42,171 nucleotides of DNA, taken from positions 13,762 to 55,932 of the forward strand of contig UZAE01012167.1 in the NCBI GenBank assembly GCA_900617975.1. Reading direction: 5' to 3'. Position numbers and translations under genes: made by a program. This DNA comes from Rodentolepis nana. Taxonomy: Eukaryota; Platyhelminthes; Cestoda; Cyclophyllidea; Hymenolepididae. Positions 1-12,296 of the stretch are shown in pieces. The stretch's first letter is position 1; every line of letters begins with the position of its first letter. The notes under the pieces are model-generated. The model ran no database searches, was not told where the DNA came from, and was given only the letters and a program-made list of their open reading frames with translations.

Positions 1-3000
1 ACCTCAATGTATCTAAAGCCTTCGACAAAAATTCTCTTTAATGTTCCCTCCTCGAAAACTAGTGCTAATAAGGTTACTTTTCACAACTGCTTTCACTCAT
101 TTTGTCGTATTAAATAGTATTAACAATTAGAAAGTTGCCGTCTGCCTATAGCCTAGAATTGAAGTAAGATACCTGGAGACCAATAGCCTCTACAATTCTA
201 AAATTTATGACATTTACGCAATGAGTTGAGAAGATACTCATCTTTCAATAATTTTACTGAATGAAAAAAATTCATGAACAATGAGCAAAAATAAGTAACT
301 GGATTAATAATGCGCGCATAATTACATCCAATACACAAGAATTGTGGGTAGAAAGAGTGGACAAGAATGTGAATGGCAACTGGCTTGCCGAATGAATTTA
401 ACAATAGAGAGATCTCCATAAGACAAGCGACATTGAAAGATTTGACACAAATCTTAGAACGATGAATGATATATATATGATAATGCTGCTTTATTGCCTG
501 AGCTTGCTCCAATTGGGTATTTTCCTTTTTGGAAACAGAAATGCGAACTGGTTTTGATAGGTGGAATGAGGAAAATCACATTTAAATTTCTCTGAATTGT
601 CTTCAGGGTTAAGCTTCATTCAAAAAGAATGCTGACAAATGTCTTAGTTCATAATTTTATCACCGGATATATTTTTATAAAGATGATATAAATAAATTAC
701 AGCGATGGTAACTGAAGAATGCTCATGAATGTTACTTAGGTGGATTTGCTGCAATTGAATCACAAGTGTAAATATTTAATATTTCTATACTTTTCATTTT
801 TATCTCACATTTTATTTGTCATTAATATGACCTATTTTGTTTTACTGGCTGTTTTTATTGAAGTGTAATCGACTTATCCTGCATAACCATTTCCATAGCC
901 TTGAAATGAAAAACTACGAATAGGACGATTAAGGGCATCCCATGAAGGCTAGAATATTCTTGCAAGTGCTCCCGTGAGTGCAGAAACTGTTCAACCGATC
1001 AGAAATCGAGTTTATGCAACATAACAAAAAATGGAATGTATTATGTGACTATGCATGCTGATAGCTTGTCCAAACTATGCAATGGACGTTTGTCAATTAA
1101 TACGCTCTGCCTTCTTACTAATTTGAAAGCAGCACATTTATACCCGAGGACTCTGCTGGAGGCCTTTTGCATATATCTGCAGCTAGTTAGATTTCTAAGA
1201 TGTTTACTAAGGTCTTTTCTATTTTTTATTTATCTACTATCTGCCACAAGCCTTACGTATCACTTAACACAGTTCACCTTCCAATCAATTTATCTTACTA
1301 GAAATGATAAATGAATGATATTAGTAACATTGAGTTTGATCAAAAAATTGCACATTTAAAGATATTGATAGAAGGATGTAGTACAAAATACATAATTGTT
1401 TTTAATCCCTTAAAAGCGATACTTTTTGAAATTTAATTAAATGAAATTGATACTGCGGTGGGTAAACTTGTTTTGCGCTTAAGGGAAATTGAAAGGGATA
1501 TGAGTAACACTTTTCCATTCCAATTTAAAGGTGAAAGTGTAATCACTCATGTGATATGTATGTGTGATTTGGGTTTATATTGAAACAAATTAAGAAGCGA
1601 TTTATGGACCAAAATGATGTGCTAAAGATAACCAATTGCTCATCAACATTCTACTTAATTATTATTCAATTTCTTTATTGTTATTTTTTATCGTTGGTCT
1701 GCTTAAAGTTAGCGTGGGGCAAGTATGCAAAGTTTTTGAACTTACCAAAGTCAAGGCCACTTAGGTCTTCAAGTATATTGCCTTTAATTCCAAATGTTCC
1801 AGTGCTCCACTTTTCGTTTGCATTCGAACCGGAATCTGTTTGTACGTAAATAAAAGACGAAATTAGCGTAAGTGCTGTGAAGTAGACTGTTTGTGTGCTC
1901 TTTTATGCTAATTAGTCTGTAGTGTCAGAGGTGAGCCTTGCTTCTGGGAAGTTCATTCAATTATTAGTAAAAGAATAAGAAGAGAATTTTTTTATAAAGT
2001 TTAAACCGTAAACTGTAGTTGCCAAAAGGACAACGATCATATGTGACCTGAGTGCTCCACAAAACCAAAAATGCAACAATATTCCCTTATTCTGGAAACA
2101 TGGACACAGATGTATCAGCAGTGTTGTCTAAATTTGGATGATCCAAACGAGAAATGCCAGATTACTGAACATTAATGTAATTATTAAATGTACTACTATG
2201 ATAATTGATATTAAATTGAATGTTACTTCTGGGTTGAGTGACTTTTGAGATGAAAGCGACTGTAAACTCCTCACAGTCATATTACTTCCACCCAAAGTTA
2301 GAACTGTTTGTTCGAAGAAATTGAAATGAACAAATGGTAACGTGCTCAATTCGATAGGCCAACAATTTTATGGTAAAAAAACTTATTTTAATTGTATTTG
2401 TGTCTTTAGTTCTCAGACCCCTGGTCTCCACTCCCATCTATGCAGCATTTGCCCACTGATATTCTCATATGAAGATAAAAAAATATATGTGAAACATTTT
2501 GCACCTTAAGCATATTCAATCGATTTACTGTTTCATAATCAATTCGTAAGAATTAAGAATTATGTTTCATCAAATCAGGTACATTTGATTTGAAAGTAGA
2601 AGGCCATAGCGCAAATCAGTCTTGCCATTGTCACACTGCCAAAGGAATTACTTGACCTTTACACGTTTACGACTGAAGAAAGACTACATACATTCCAATT
2701 TATATCAGTCAAGTAATCTATTATGCATATGGTTTACATAATATCAAGCTGCATAAATTTACCATAGTATGACACCGTTCATCACACTCTTAGTTGGTAG
2801 TTAAGGCTCCACAAAGTTACGTAAAACATTATTTTTCGGGAAAAATATTTAAAGCGTACAACTTTTTAACAAGTACTAGTTATACCATCAAAGAGATTTT
2901 TAAATCGAAGAAGTAAATAAGCAAACAGTGGAAGGGCATGCAAAGGATCGTACACATATATATGATAAGAAGTAAGGAAGTCGATGTTCAACGGACATTC

Positions 3001-5336
3001 CATTAAAATAATGTGCGTTTTATGGTTTTTATATCATTTCCCTCAACTAGCAAGTTTTTTTATCGGTAGCAGCAGTGAAATCATTGCCATGAATACTGCG
3101 CTAACTGATGGCGCATGAAAGTACATGCATTTCACCATAATTACTGACACCGAATGATAACTTTTTCTAGTACCACCTTTTAGTATATGTTTCCAACTCG
3201 AATCAAGGCTGACTGAAATATGAAGAGCTGAGCCTACTTCTTAGGTGTTTGACTTAAAGCGAGAAAAGGAAAGTGGCCATTCATCACATCTCCTCCCCAT
3301 TTAAAGTCAATTTTGGTTATAAACGTATTGATATTAAAATAATATTCACGATTGCACTAATTCAAACTCTTTTAACTAGGGCGAAATCCCTCTTTCTCAT
3401 CACATGCACAATTTATGCCTTGAGATTACATTTTTCTTAAAGGAAGTTAACAAATCAACAAATTTTACGTAACGATAGGAACATTGTGTCACATAGCGAA
3501 ATGATTGCTTACGCACTTTGAACTTCGAATGACGTGGTATCCAAACCGTTCCAAGGTCATCTCACGATTTATTGCACTCAATTAAAAAATCAAAGTCAAG
3601 ACCAACTAAGAGAAAGGGAATTTTGCAGCCTTTCCTTTTATTAGTCTCTGTGTTGAATGCAATTATTTGGAGTGGTTGATTTCGCAAAAAGCAATGATTT
3701 CCTCACATCTGGTTTGATCGGTATCCTAGCTAAAGAAGAACTCCTATGATAATAATTGATGTAACACCTAGCAAACAGAAACAAGTGCTGCCAAGTATCA
3801 AATTCGCACGAAAAAAAATGAATTTCACATTATTGCATAGTACTTGATGACAGAAAATCGATTGCTGTCATAAGTTTTATAGCATCTTGATTATTTGATA
3901 CTGGCAAAAGAAAAGTTGCCTAATGGTAGAAATGAAATCTTTTGTTCCATCCACACTCTCTTTTGTCAACCCCCGGTTTTTAACTTCCCACAATTAAAAG
4001 TAATAATCCATTTATACATTTGTGGGTAATAATAATAAATTTAAATGAAAATTTAAATTTTTCACTCCAATTCATTTGATCCGATTATTTTAAAGAAATA
4101 ACTTTCCGCTAGCTACTTCAAGTTTACGAAATTGAAACATAAAAGAAGCGTTCAAGAGGTTTTAAGTGTATTAAACCCCTCAGATTGAAATTAAGAATAT
4201 ATCTACTAATCAATCGAAATTTCGAAACACCCTCAACAAACTGAAAGTACTCTTTAAATTTACGAAACTAAAAGAGTGAAGTTGAGAAAGGTTGGTGCAT
4301 CTGGAAAATACTTCAATTAAAAACTGACAATATGCTGAAAAACCTAACTTATAAGTATCTATCGAGTGAAAGTTACGAATAAAAAGTTGACATGAAATGA
4401 CTAAAATTCATGCACCATTTTTATGAATCACGGGGGAAAGCGTTAGTGAATTCAAAGCCTTCAATAAACATTGGGAAGACAAGGAGTGACATTTAAAATT
4501 GATCGTTTAAATTCTGACCACTCCAAATGTAGACTTTCTCGCGCATGGAGAGGAATTCGAACTATTTCGTGAAATATACTTTGCTAAAGTTACGAACGTT
4601 CTTAGTAGCCGTTATCTCTCGTAAAGCAAAAAAACGACATTTATTGAAATTTAAATTTTTAACTTTCACAATTGAAATCTTTAAATTTCGATTTTTTTAT
4701 TCTATAAGTGTTAAAGTGAAATCCATGTCACCAGTTCAGCAATGGCGTTTTAGGAGTTTAAGAAATTGTAATCGAATGATTTTTTTAAATATATTTAAAT
4801 CTCATGGAAATCTTAATGCCAATTATTTTCATATCATATTCAATTATATTTGTGAAATCTGTATGCATTAATTAATTATAAAAATAAAGATCTGGTTTGA
4901 ATTTACCCTTTCGGAGCCAAATCTGAGTTATTTTATAATCTTAACTTCTGAGTTAGGTCACATTAAAGGAACTAACAAGTAACAACAAAATATTAAATAA
5001 GAAAACTATGTTATGTTTTAAGATTATATAATAACACTATATAGTATTTCAATTTAATCAAAGGCGGCAAGCAAGCAAAATAGAAATTCGAGAATAAGAG
5101 ATCGTTTGAAGTACGTGCACTCAAGCATCCTAGACTGTGAATACTCCTATATCAGTTTGTGGAAGTCAACCTCATCTTGCCGATCAAGATTGGGAGAGGT
5201 ACGAAAGCAAGGGTAGGTGATTTAATAATTTAGACTAAGAAAAAACTGTATTGCATATAGAATAACAATTTTAAAGAACGTTATAAGTGCTATCAAATTA
5301 CAATTTACTATAAACAATATCAATTTTGAATAATAT
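1..5336. other. Gene-free AT-rich region
   Basis: No coding exon, RNA gene or recognised mobile element was found on either strand. Open frames here are short (about 110 codons at most), low in complexity and show no domain motif. The stretch is probably intergenic or the intron of a gene whose exons lie outside the window. Confidence 0.5.
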
Positions 5337-5785
5337 TGTGGGAAATGTTATCGCGTTGTGCGTCATCGTATGTCTGCATGTCTGCTCGCCAGGATTGGGA
5401 GGTGCGGCGTACAACTCTGTGTGCAGCGACCGTACAAACAGTGACCAATCATCAACCTAATCCCCCATCCTGATCATGAGTAGCTCCCTGCGTGTACACT
5501 TTATCCGCAATATACTGACTGAATAAACGTGCTCCGTGCTACACATCTGTTCCCTTTATATCTGGGCTATGGCTTAGCTGGTTCTGGGAGTCTAGCTAGA
5601 CGTAGGAGAATCTGCCATAGAGATTTCTGAGTCAGTCAGGCTTCACTAAGGTGTTTAGCTGGTTCTGGGAGTCTAGCTAGATGTAGGAGGATCTCCCATT
5701 GAGATTTCTGAGTCAGTCAGGCTTTACTAGCGTAGCTAGAGATTTCTGAGTCAGTCAGGCTTCACTAGTGTAGCAATCCGCTACG
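5337..5785 (+). mobile_element. Solo LTR of a Ty3/gypsy-like retrotransposon
   Basis: The segment begins TGTGGG and ends TAGCAATCCGCTACG. It is flanked by the 4-bp direct repeat ATAT (5333-5336 and 5786-5789), the size expected of a gypsy target duplication, although ATAT is weak evidence in AT-rich DNA. A polyadenylation signal AATAAA lies at 5522-5527. The right-hand part matches the LTR at 19894-20168, which is next to clear gypsy integrase remains, and the shared ending TGTAGCAATC(C/T)GCTAC also precedes the primer-binding region at 19300. It is GC-richer than its surroundings. No internal region is present, so this is a solo LTR left by recombination. The exact ends are inferred. Confidence 0.7.
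5575..5785 (+). repeat. Tandem 81-bp units inside the solo LTR
   Basis: Units starting TAGCTGGTTCTGGGAGTC occur at 5575 and 5656 (period 81). A third, internally deleted unit starts at 5733. Each contains TTTCTGAGTCAGTCAGGC, which includes the AP-1-type heptamer TGAGTCA. The related LTR at 19.9-20.2 kb has only one unit, so the expansion is specific to this copy or subfamily. Confidence 0.8.
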
Positions 5786-5789
5786 ATAT

Positions 5790-7564
5790 TAGCAGATATA
5801 ATTTAATCTTCGTTTAGGAAAATTCTAAACAAATTAATTACTTGATAACCCAGAAGTGGCAACAAATATTATCGTTCAGTTAATTGAATGTCGGATAATC
5901 AGAATGTCAGATCAGTTCCACCGATCTGAGTTTGGCTTTGTTGACTCATTGTCGAAACGAAACAAATTTTTTAAGTTAATTAACCCTTTAAATGCTCTTA
6001 CGGCCAACTTTCACAATAAGTTTTATTGGAATTAAACTCGTAACAGAAGGAGGTTTTGTTGTTTGAAGCATATTCCATACGTCTACAGCCCTAGTCTGAA
6101 CCCACAAATCTCACCACATCATAGACATCAGTCTGCTGTGAGACACGTGACTGCGATAGGGTACATTTTTCAAAAAAAATAAATTGAGCATTAAAGGGTT
6201 AAAAAACGTCACGAAACGAATAAAAATTTCTTCTACTTAAAACTTCTATCCCCCACCAAATATCTGATATCGAATCTGGATATTGAGCAATGAGGGTGTG
6301 TGTACCCTAAATAATGCATAACAGCTAAATCAAGAATGTGAAATCTCTGTGTGCGTTTGTTTAACTTATAATTTCTCATCAAATTGAAAAGATTCAAAAG
6401 AAGCATAATTTAGTACCGTTGGGTAGTACCATTGAGGTAAAATATAGTCATGATAATAAACAGCATTTAGCTCGGTTACATATGAATTTGTATACAAAAA
6501 GTTAATGCGGTAAAGTGAATTTTACATGCTTTTCTAAATACGTCTATCTTCTGAATTTCCTTATCGTACTCTACCAAGGTCTATTTCACAGGATAAAATG
6601 AACAAGGAAGAACGCTCACCTTGAGGCTTAAGCGCTGTCAAAATTCAAACACCTAAATTATCTCGAAATATTACTCGAGACACCCGAGGAAATAGTCAAA
6701 TATATCGTCTTCATATTTCTTGGTAAATAAAGATTACAAAACAAAAAATTGAAATCATATATATACTTCACCCTCATGAAATCAAATAATTGAAGTGATA
6801 TTACTTAAAATAGGAACCAATGTGCTCTGGATATGAAACAGATATGCACTCAATTGCTTCAATTATTGAAGAATTGACAATTCAGGAAACACGGAAATAT
6901 TGGCAACTTAAATTCTCAAATTTTTATAAAGTTCACCGACGAGGTAATAAATATTCAAGGGATAATAAATGGGTTCCTCAGTAAGTTAATTGCAGGACTT
7001 TTAGTGTTTCTTATTTAATTACTCGAAAGGAATGTCAAACTTAGCCAAGCCAACACTATAATCAATGGCCAAGTTTTATTAAACTTACTGACTCATTCAA
7101 ATTGACTTTAGGGGGTTGATTTGATGGGTTCAATTCATTTCGGAATAGGGCAATGTGTCAGTTTGTATAAGGCCAACTATTTGAGTATAAATTCCACTCA
7201 CACCAAATTGAACATTCTGCGTGAAGAGATGCTCCCTTTTTCACACTAGCATTGTTTTTATTAATGAGGAAATTATATCCTAATATTTACTTTACACGTA
7301 AATAAACATAAAAATTACTAAAAACACTTCTGCAGAAGAAATTAAATGTTGTACTTTTAAGGTAGCTCAAAATTACATCAACGTAATAAACACGCATATA
7401 TATGTATGTGTATAAATATAAAAAAAATAATTTATCGCTCACACGAGATAAAATGGAGCAATTATTAATATATAGGAGACGTTATGCCATCAAAAGTCAT
7501 CTTTAAAGTCTATAACCCTGAACAGTGATGTTGTTTCCACTTGAAGAATAAAATCTAAATATAA
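5790..7564. other. Non-coding AT-rich spacer
   Basis: No exon, RNA gene or recognised element seen on either strand between the solo LTR and the mariner remnant. Confidence 0.45.
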
Positions 7565-8140
7565 GGTATCCCAAAAATTATATACACAGTGGAATTAATT
7601 GTAAACGTGGTGTTCAATTAGAATTTTATTATTTCAAAAGCGTTAAAAATATTTTACAAGTATAATTTAATGGTTTTTCACTGCATATTTTCAAACTGAC
7701 GTACATTTGGATCCAGACGCTGCTGACAACACCAAGGAATGGAAATGTACACAACATGAAATAAATCCCTCGGGATTTGGACGCATTCATGCTCAATGGC
7801 TTCTCTTAATTCAGTGAATGTTGCAGGCTTTGCGGTGCAAACGTTGGATTTTAAGTATCCCCATAAGAAAAGATCTAGTGGTGAGAGGTTTGGTGAACGG
7901 GGAGGATATTCAACAAAACCTCTCTCGTCCAATCCACCCGTTTGACAAGTCCTTATCAAGGAATGACCTGACATCACGATGGTAATGTGGGGGCGACCCG
8001 TCTTGATGAAAATAAACCTCTTCATCTTCAAAGTATTCTCTAATGATTGGCATAGCGGACTGCTGCAGAAATTTTAAGTAGATGAGACACTATGTTTTCA
8101 ATTATTTTTAATGTGTATGCATTTTTTGGAACACCCTGTG
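7565..8140 (-). mobile_element. Internally deleted mariner-type transposon
   Basis: Imperfect terminal inverted repeats bound the element. The left end is GGTATCCCAAAAATTATATA followed by CAC (7565-7587); the right end, read inward on the opposite strand, is CACAGGGTGTTCCAAAAAAT followed by GCATACAC (8113-8140). They share TCC-AAAAA-T--ATACAC. Between them on the minus strand is the C-terminal part of a DDE transposase of the IS630/Tc1/mariner superfamily. The total length of ~0.58 kb is less than half that of an intact element, so it cannot move by itself. Confidence 0.72.
7678..8031 (-). pseudogene. Mariner-type transposase, C-terminal remnant
   Basis: One frame has the motif YFHQDGSPPH, carrying the second catalytic Asp. 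After a frameshift near 7925-7945 the other frame continues with YPPRSPNLSPLDLFLWGYLK, which carries the third catalytic Asp in SPLD. The tail (IPRD, CQQRLD, FENM) also matches the family ending. The spacing between the two Asp residues is about 40, longer than the 34 of classical mariner, so a DD37-41D-like lineage is possible. The N-terminal DNA-binding half and the first catalytic Asp are missing, so this is a dead gene. Confidence 0.8.
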
Positions 8141-8221
8141 GAGACGACGTAGTGGCTGGCAGTTTTGACTAAATAATTTGGAGCTACTGTTTAGGATACG
8201 TTGCACATTGCCGAACAATTG

Positions 8222-9572
8222 TCATAAACAATCAAAAGTTAAACTATACTTGCCAATGAGACTAGATGAAGGAGTGTAGATGTCCGAGGTGGACATGTTT
8301 GATAATCGTTTAGAACGGGATTCCAACCAGGCATTGAACCTCCCTGTTTTTGGCGGTGGGTCATCAAATAATAGTAGATCCTCAGATCGCGTCTAAATTA
8401 ATAGAAAAAAAGAGCCATATGATCAATAATTTTAAAAAATTGAAGTCATTTGCAAAACAAACCGATTCATAAAATATTATTCACGAGGATGTCCATCGCA
8501 AATGTTTCTAATGTATTAAAAGGTATATGCAAATCAAATATTTAACCGAGTTTTCAATTATGCAGTAATTCAATATCTGAAAGAAAACATTAAATATTTT
8601 CGCTATCAATTCGGCTTAAGGAGTGATTTTACAATTGTGAATAAGTAATTGTCTAAAAAACATCGTTCAACAAGTTCAGTGCAGTATGATTCAGTAAATT
8701 ATTGATAAGGTACAGACATTTTCATTAATGATAAATTTCTTAACCGTACATTTACAGCCGTTCTAGAGCGCTCAAGTAAGGTCGATTTGTTACTGGCATC
8801 TAATTTTTGAGATTCTTGAACCTCGGAAGGCTTTGCCAGTCTCATTTGTTCCCATTCTTCAGCACGATTGGGAGACACGTATTCATCAGAAGGATTGTAA
8901 ACAGATCTTGATCGACCAGACTTTTCAACTTGGTCATAAATTTCAGAAGCATCGGAGTATATTGGAGATCTAGCATAAGTCGCTAAAATCAATCAAATCG
9001 CTTTTTAGTAACAGCACAAACGCCAAGGAAAAATGATTAATTTAGTTACAATGACGATTTAATCGCTCGGACTTTGCAGCTTGGCGTTCTTGTTTTAAAA
9101 GATTTTCGTCCTTCAATAAGGTTGCAACACGTTGGGCTTTTTCACGAATAAGAAAGCCAGCATTTGAATTTCGATCATATGAATAAACAAAATCACAAAG
9201 GGTTAAAATCTGTGGAAGTTGGGATCTACACTCCTTAATGAACTGTAACAGTGAACAAATTTAATAAATTTCAGTTAAATGTAATTTAAAAAATCCCAAA
9301 TTAAAACTTACTGCTATACTACCGTACTGCAAACAAGCCTCAATTACAACGAGGGCTTTGTAGATATGTCGCCAATTTTTACATTTATCATTTAATCTCT
9401 TAAAAACCATATTAATAGTATCCGTATTATGTGGCAACTTGGTCATTTCTGCGATCTGTAAAAGTAACTGCTGACTAGGAATAGTAGGATCATTTGAGGT
9501 AGCCTCCCGAACTAAAAGCTCTGCCTGCGAATACCTTCCGACAGAATTCTTTATTTTTCGTCGGAGTGGCAT
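8222..9572 (-). CDS. Epsin-like ENTH-domain endocytic adaptor
   Basis: Four coding exons in compatible phase: 9312-9572, 9050-9242, 8756-8982 and 8222-8392 (283 aa). Introns are 69, 67 and 363 bp, all GT-AG. Residues ~5-145 form an ENTH domain, which in epsins binds PtdIns(4,5)P2 and bends membrane during clathrin-mediated endocytosis. Visible hallmarks are LRRKIKN at the N-terminus, VREATSNDP, and KRLNDKCKNWRHIYKA, which keeps the Arg/Lys/His positions used for lipid binding. The last exon contains EDLLLFDDPPP, in which LLLFD fits the clathrin-box consensus. No ubiquitin-interacting motif or NPF repeat was seen, and the protein is short for an epsin (usually above 450 aa). The final exon could instead splice at 8245 (GGCAA|GTATAG) into an exon not recognised here. 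The start is the first ATG before the domain. Confidence 0.85.
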
Positions 9573-11098
9573 TTCCTTGGTTCTCGAAAAGAAATATCCA
9601 AAAATGCGACACTTCTTTGGATCACGAATAAATAGTACACTTGAAACATTAAAACAATTTTCCTGTTTATGTTTAATTTTTTTAAACGTATTAATACGAA
9701 ATAATATATGTTTTGGCTCTTTAATTTTATTACTACATAATAGCTAAGGTTATTTTAAATAATGTTTAGGTATTATTAAGTAGTAGTTATCTTATAGCCT
9801 AAAGGAATCTTCCCTAATGATTAACTTTTATTTGTCACCATCCATCAACGCCCAATTCGCTTAGTTCCTATAGAATTTCTGACACTAGTTTGTCGAAATT
9901 GGGTCTTTTGTTTAATGCTTTAAATATTTACTTTCATTTCAACTTGTGTTATTCTGCCTTCTCTGCACGTATATTAAAATGAGCAATACTGTGTTGTATA
10001 TAACCTTTTCTTTAATCATTACTCGATCAAAGCAGTCTCAATTTTTATAATCTGATTGTGGCTATTTTTGTATTTTGAATTTTTTTCAATTAACGGCGTT
10101 CAAATTAACTAAATTGAAATCACATAGTAGATGCATTTCAGGAAACTAATAAATTTCTGTTCATTAATTAACTCATCATTTTTTTATGAAATGAAGGAAT
10201 CGAAATTAAAGCAGATGGGTTAATCAAAGTCACCTTTTATTGTACAATCAAGTTAAAAACTAAAACTCTGTATATAATATATATGTTTACCAGAGTTATG
10301 AAACAGACACAACGCATTTGTTCGTAAAATATGTTGTATATGTTAAACTAATAATAGTTAATGTCTTGTCATGACACAAGGCTACCTGCAGGATAAAGGT
10401 GTTTCCTTAAGCAGGACCATTTTGGGGTGTCATGCCAGCTTTGATTCCCTTCGGTGAACTTGGGTTGCCCCAAGAACCTGATTAGTTATTTCTGTTTGCT
10501 TAGTTTTTTCTCCTTCTTTAAACATACAGTTTCAGTAAAACACACTCTATATAATTTTTGGTCTTCCCTTTTTTTCATACCAATCTTTTGGGAAATAAAA
10601 ATTCCCTTTGTAGTTCGCTTCTACTCCGTACCTTATTACTGTATTATCGATAGGCATAACTTGGAAGTGGGTAGCTTGCCGAAGCTACTCACCGTTACGT
10701 AAGGTAGTTGCGCAATTCGAGACCCCTTCATGTAAACGGCACATTTTTAAAATTGAGCTCTCGGTATAAACACTCCCTAGTAAATCCCATACATAAAATC
10801 AAAATTTCTCCACCTAAGTAATGCTCATGGGGGCCTTTCTCTGTATTCTCTCCCTACCGACATAAATTACCCTCGTTTTCTTGTTCCTTTGGTCGAACTA
10901 CAGCAAATTATATCAATAGGAAAATCAATTCAGGAAATAATTGTGAAAATATTAACAACAATGCACAACCAGCCTCAACACAAAGAAAGAATCACAAACT
11001 TAGGCATAGTATCAGTCAACACAGATGAACAAAAAAATAAACGCAAATAGATTGTGAAATGGGACGGCAAACTGTCAGTGATATGGATTATCACATAT
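9573..11098. other. Spacer between the epsin-like and SOCS-box genes
   Basis: No coding exon seen. 10371-10900 is GC-richer than its flanks, begins TGTCATGACA and includes an AATAAA near 10595. It could be an old unclassified LTR, but no partner copy or target duplication was found. Confidence 0.4.
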
Positions 11099-12296
11099 TT
11101 ATAATTCTAGTGAATTGTTGCGAAGAGGAGTCAGCAAAGCGGACGTTGTCGAAACACTCTCTGAACGGGATAGACAAGAACCAGAACAGCTAAATGATGG
11201 TTTAAATCGTAGGTAAGCAAGCAGTCCCGGGGGCAAACCTAATTGGTCCAAAATTGCATCGGAATAGTACTGAAATTTGAATAAGTAGTTATAAATCACA
11301 AGAAATTTATATATGAAGTTAAGAAGAAATTGGATGGTTACTGCTTACCTGCCTTATCTTTTGTCGAACTATAGCCTGAAGGGAAGGAGGTGGCTCCAAT
11401 TGATAAACAAAGACAACTTCTTGAAGCTTTCGTACACCAGGACTGTAACTTCCAAGCTCACATAGAGCAGATCTGCTTGAGATGTTCAAATTGTCTTCAG
11501 CCGAAGCATTCATATCCACTTCACTCTCCAACCAATTTGAAGACAACTGCGATAAAAATGAAGCTGTTAGTATCCCTAAAGTACTTATTACACTTAACTA
11601 GAAGATTGTAAATTTACATGATTGCTTCCAGGTCGACTTTGAGAGAGACTAGAAGACATTGCAGGTGATACATAAACGTTTAGGGTATTTATTTTCCTTC
11701 TTCTTGGTGTCCCGGCTATGGCATCAACGTCACCGACACATCGTTTATTACCTCTATATGCCCTTTTCATTCCACTGCTTCCATTGCCAACGGTAGCAAA
11801 TGCAATCAGCGCTAATCGAGCACCGCATCTACTCATAACTGGTAAGTAGTTTGTCGGACAGGAATGGAGTGGGCATAGAGGTCGGTCAAAACGAATAACT
11901 CGGAGAGTATCCAGCGTGTCACCATGAAAGACAATTAGATACATCGGAGTAAACCCGGGTAGTGGCGGAGTATTTTGATTACTGATATCTACTGGATTAT
12001 TATTATTGTCGCCAGCCGTCCAGTTATGCTGTAAAATGATATTGATTAGCTGAATTCAATTGCTTTAATAAGTATAAGCAGAAAAACAATCACCTGCTGT
12101 GAGAGATCTGGACTATTGTTCGAGCTTAACGAGCTCTCATTAAGGAAAAAAGCTTGTGCCACAGAACCACATTTACAGTTTGAAGTTGTGGTGACTACGG
12201 CAAAGATAAGATGACCAGCTCGGGAGTAGAACACCTTAAGAATGCTTATTCCATTAGTCTGTCGTCGATCTGTTCGCTGTTCTTGAAGCAGGGAAT
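11099..12296 (-). CDS. SOCS-box gene, C-terminal exons with the SOCS box
   Basis: Four closely spaced exons (12094-12296, 11618-12028, 11349-11546, 11099-11269) separated by 65, 71 and 79-bp introns. They encode ILKVFYSRAGHLIFAVV and PMYLIVFHGDTLDTLRVI (probably last propeller-like strands), a basic linker (GTPRRRKIN), a Ser-rich acidic part, and the SOCS box split over the last intron. The stop is TAA at 11099-11101. Confidence 0.78.

Noticed and set aside
198..512. 104-codon open frame on the minus strand
   Set aside because: No recognisable motif and no neighbouring exons in phase.
4545..4871. 108-codon open frame on the plus strand
   Set aside because: Phe/Lys/Asn-rich composition mirrors base composition; no domain, no splice context.
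10371..10900. Possible LTR beginning TGTCATGACA
   Set aside because: No second copy, no target duplication and no defined right end in this window; listed only as part of the spacer.
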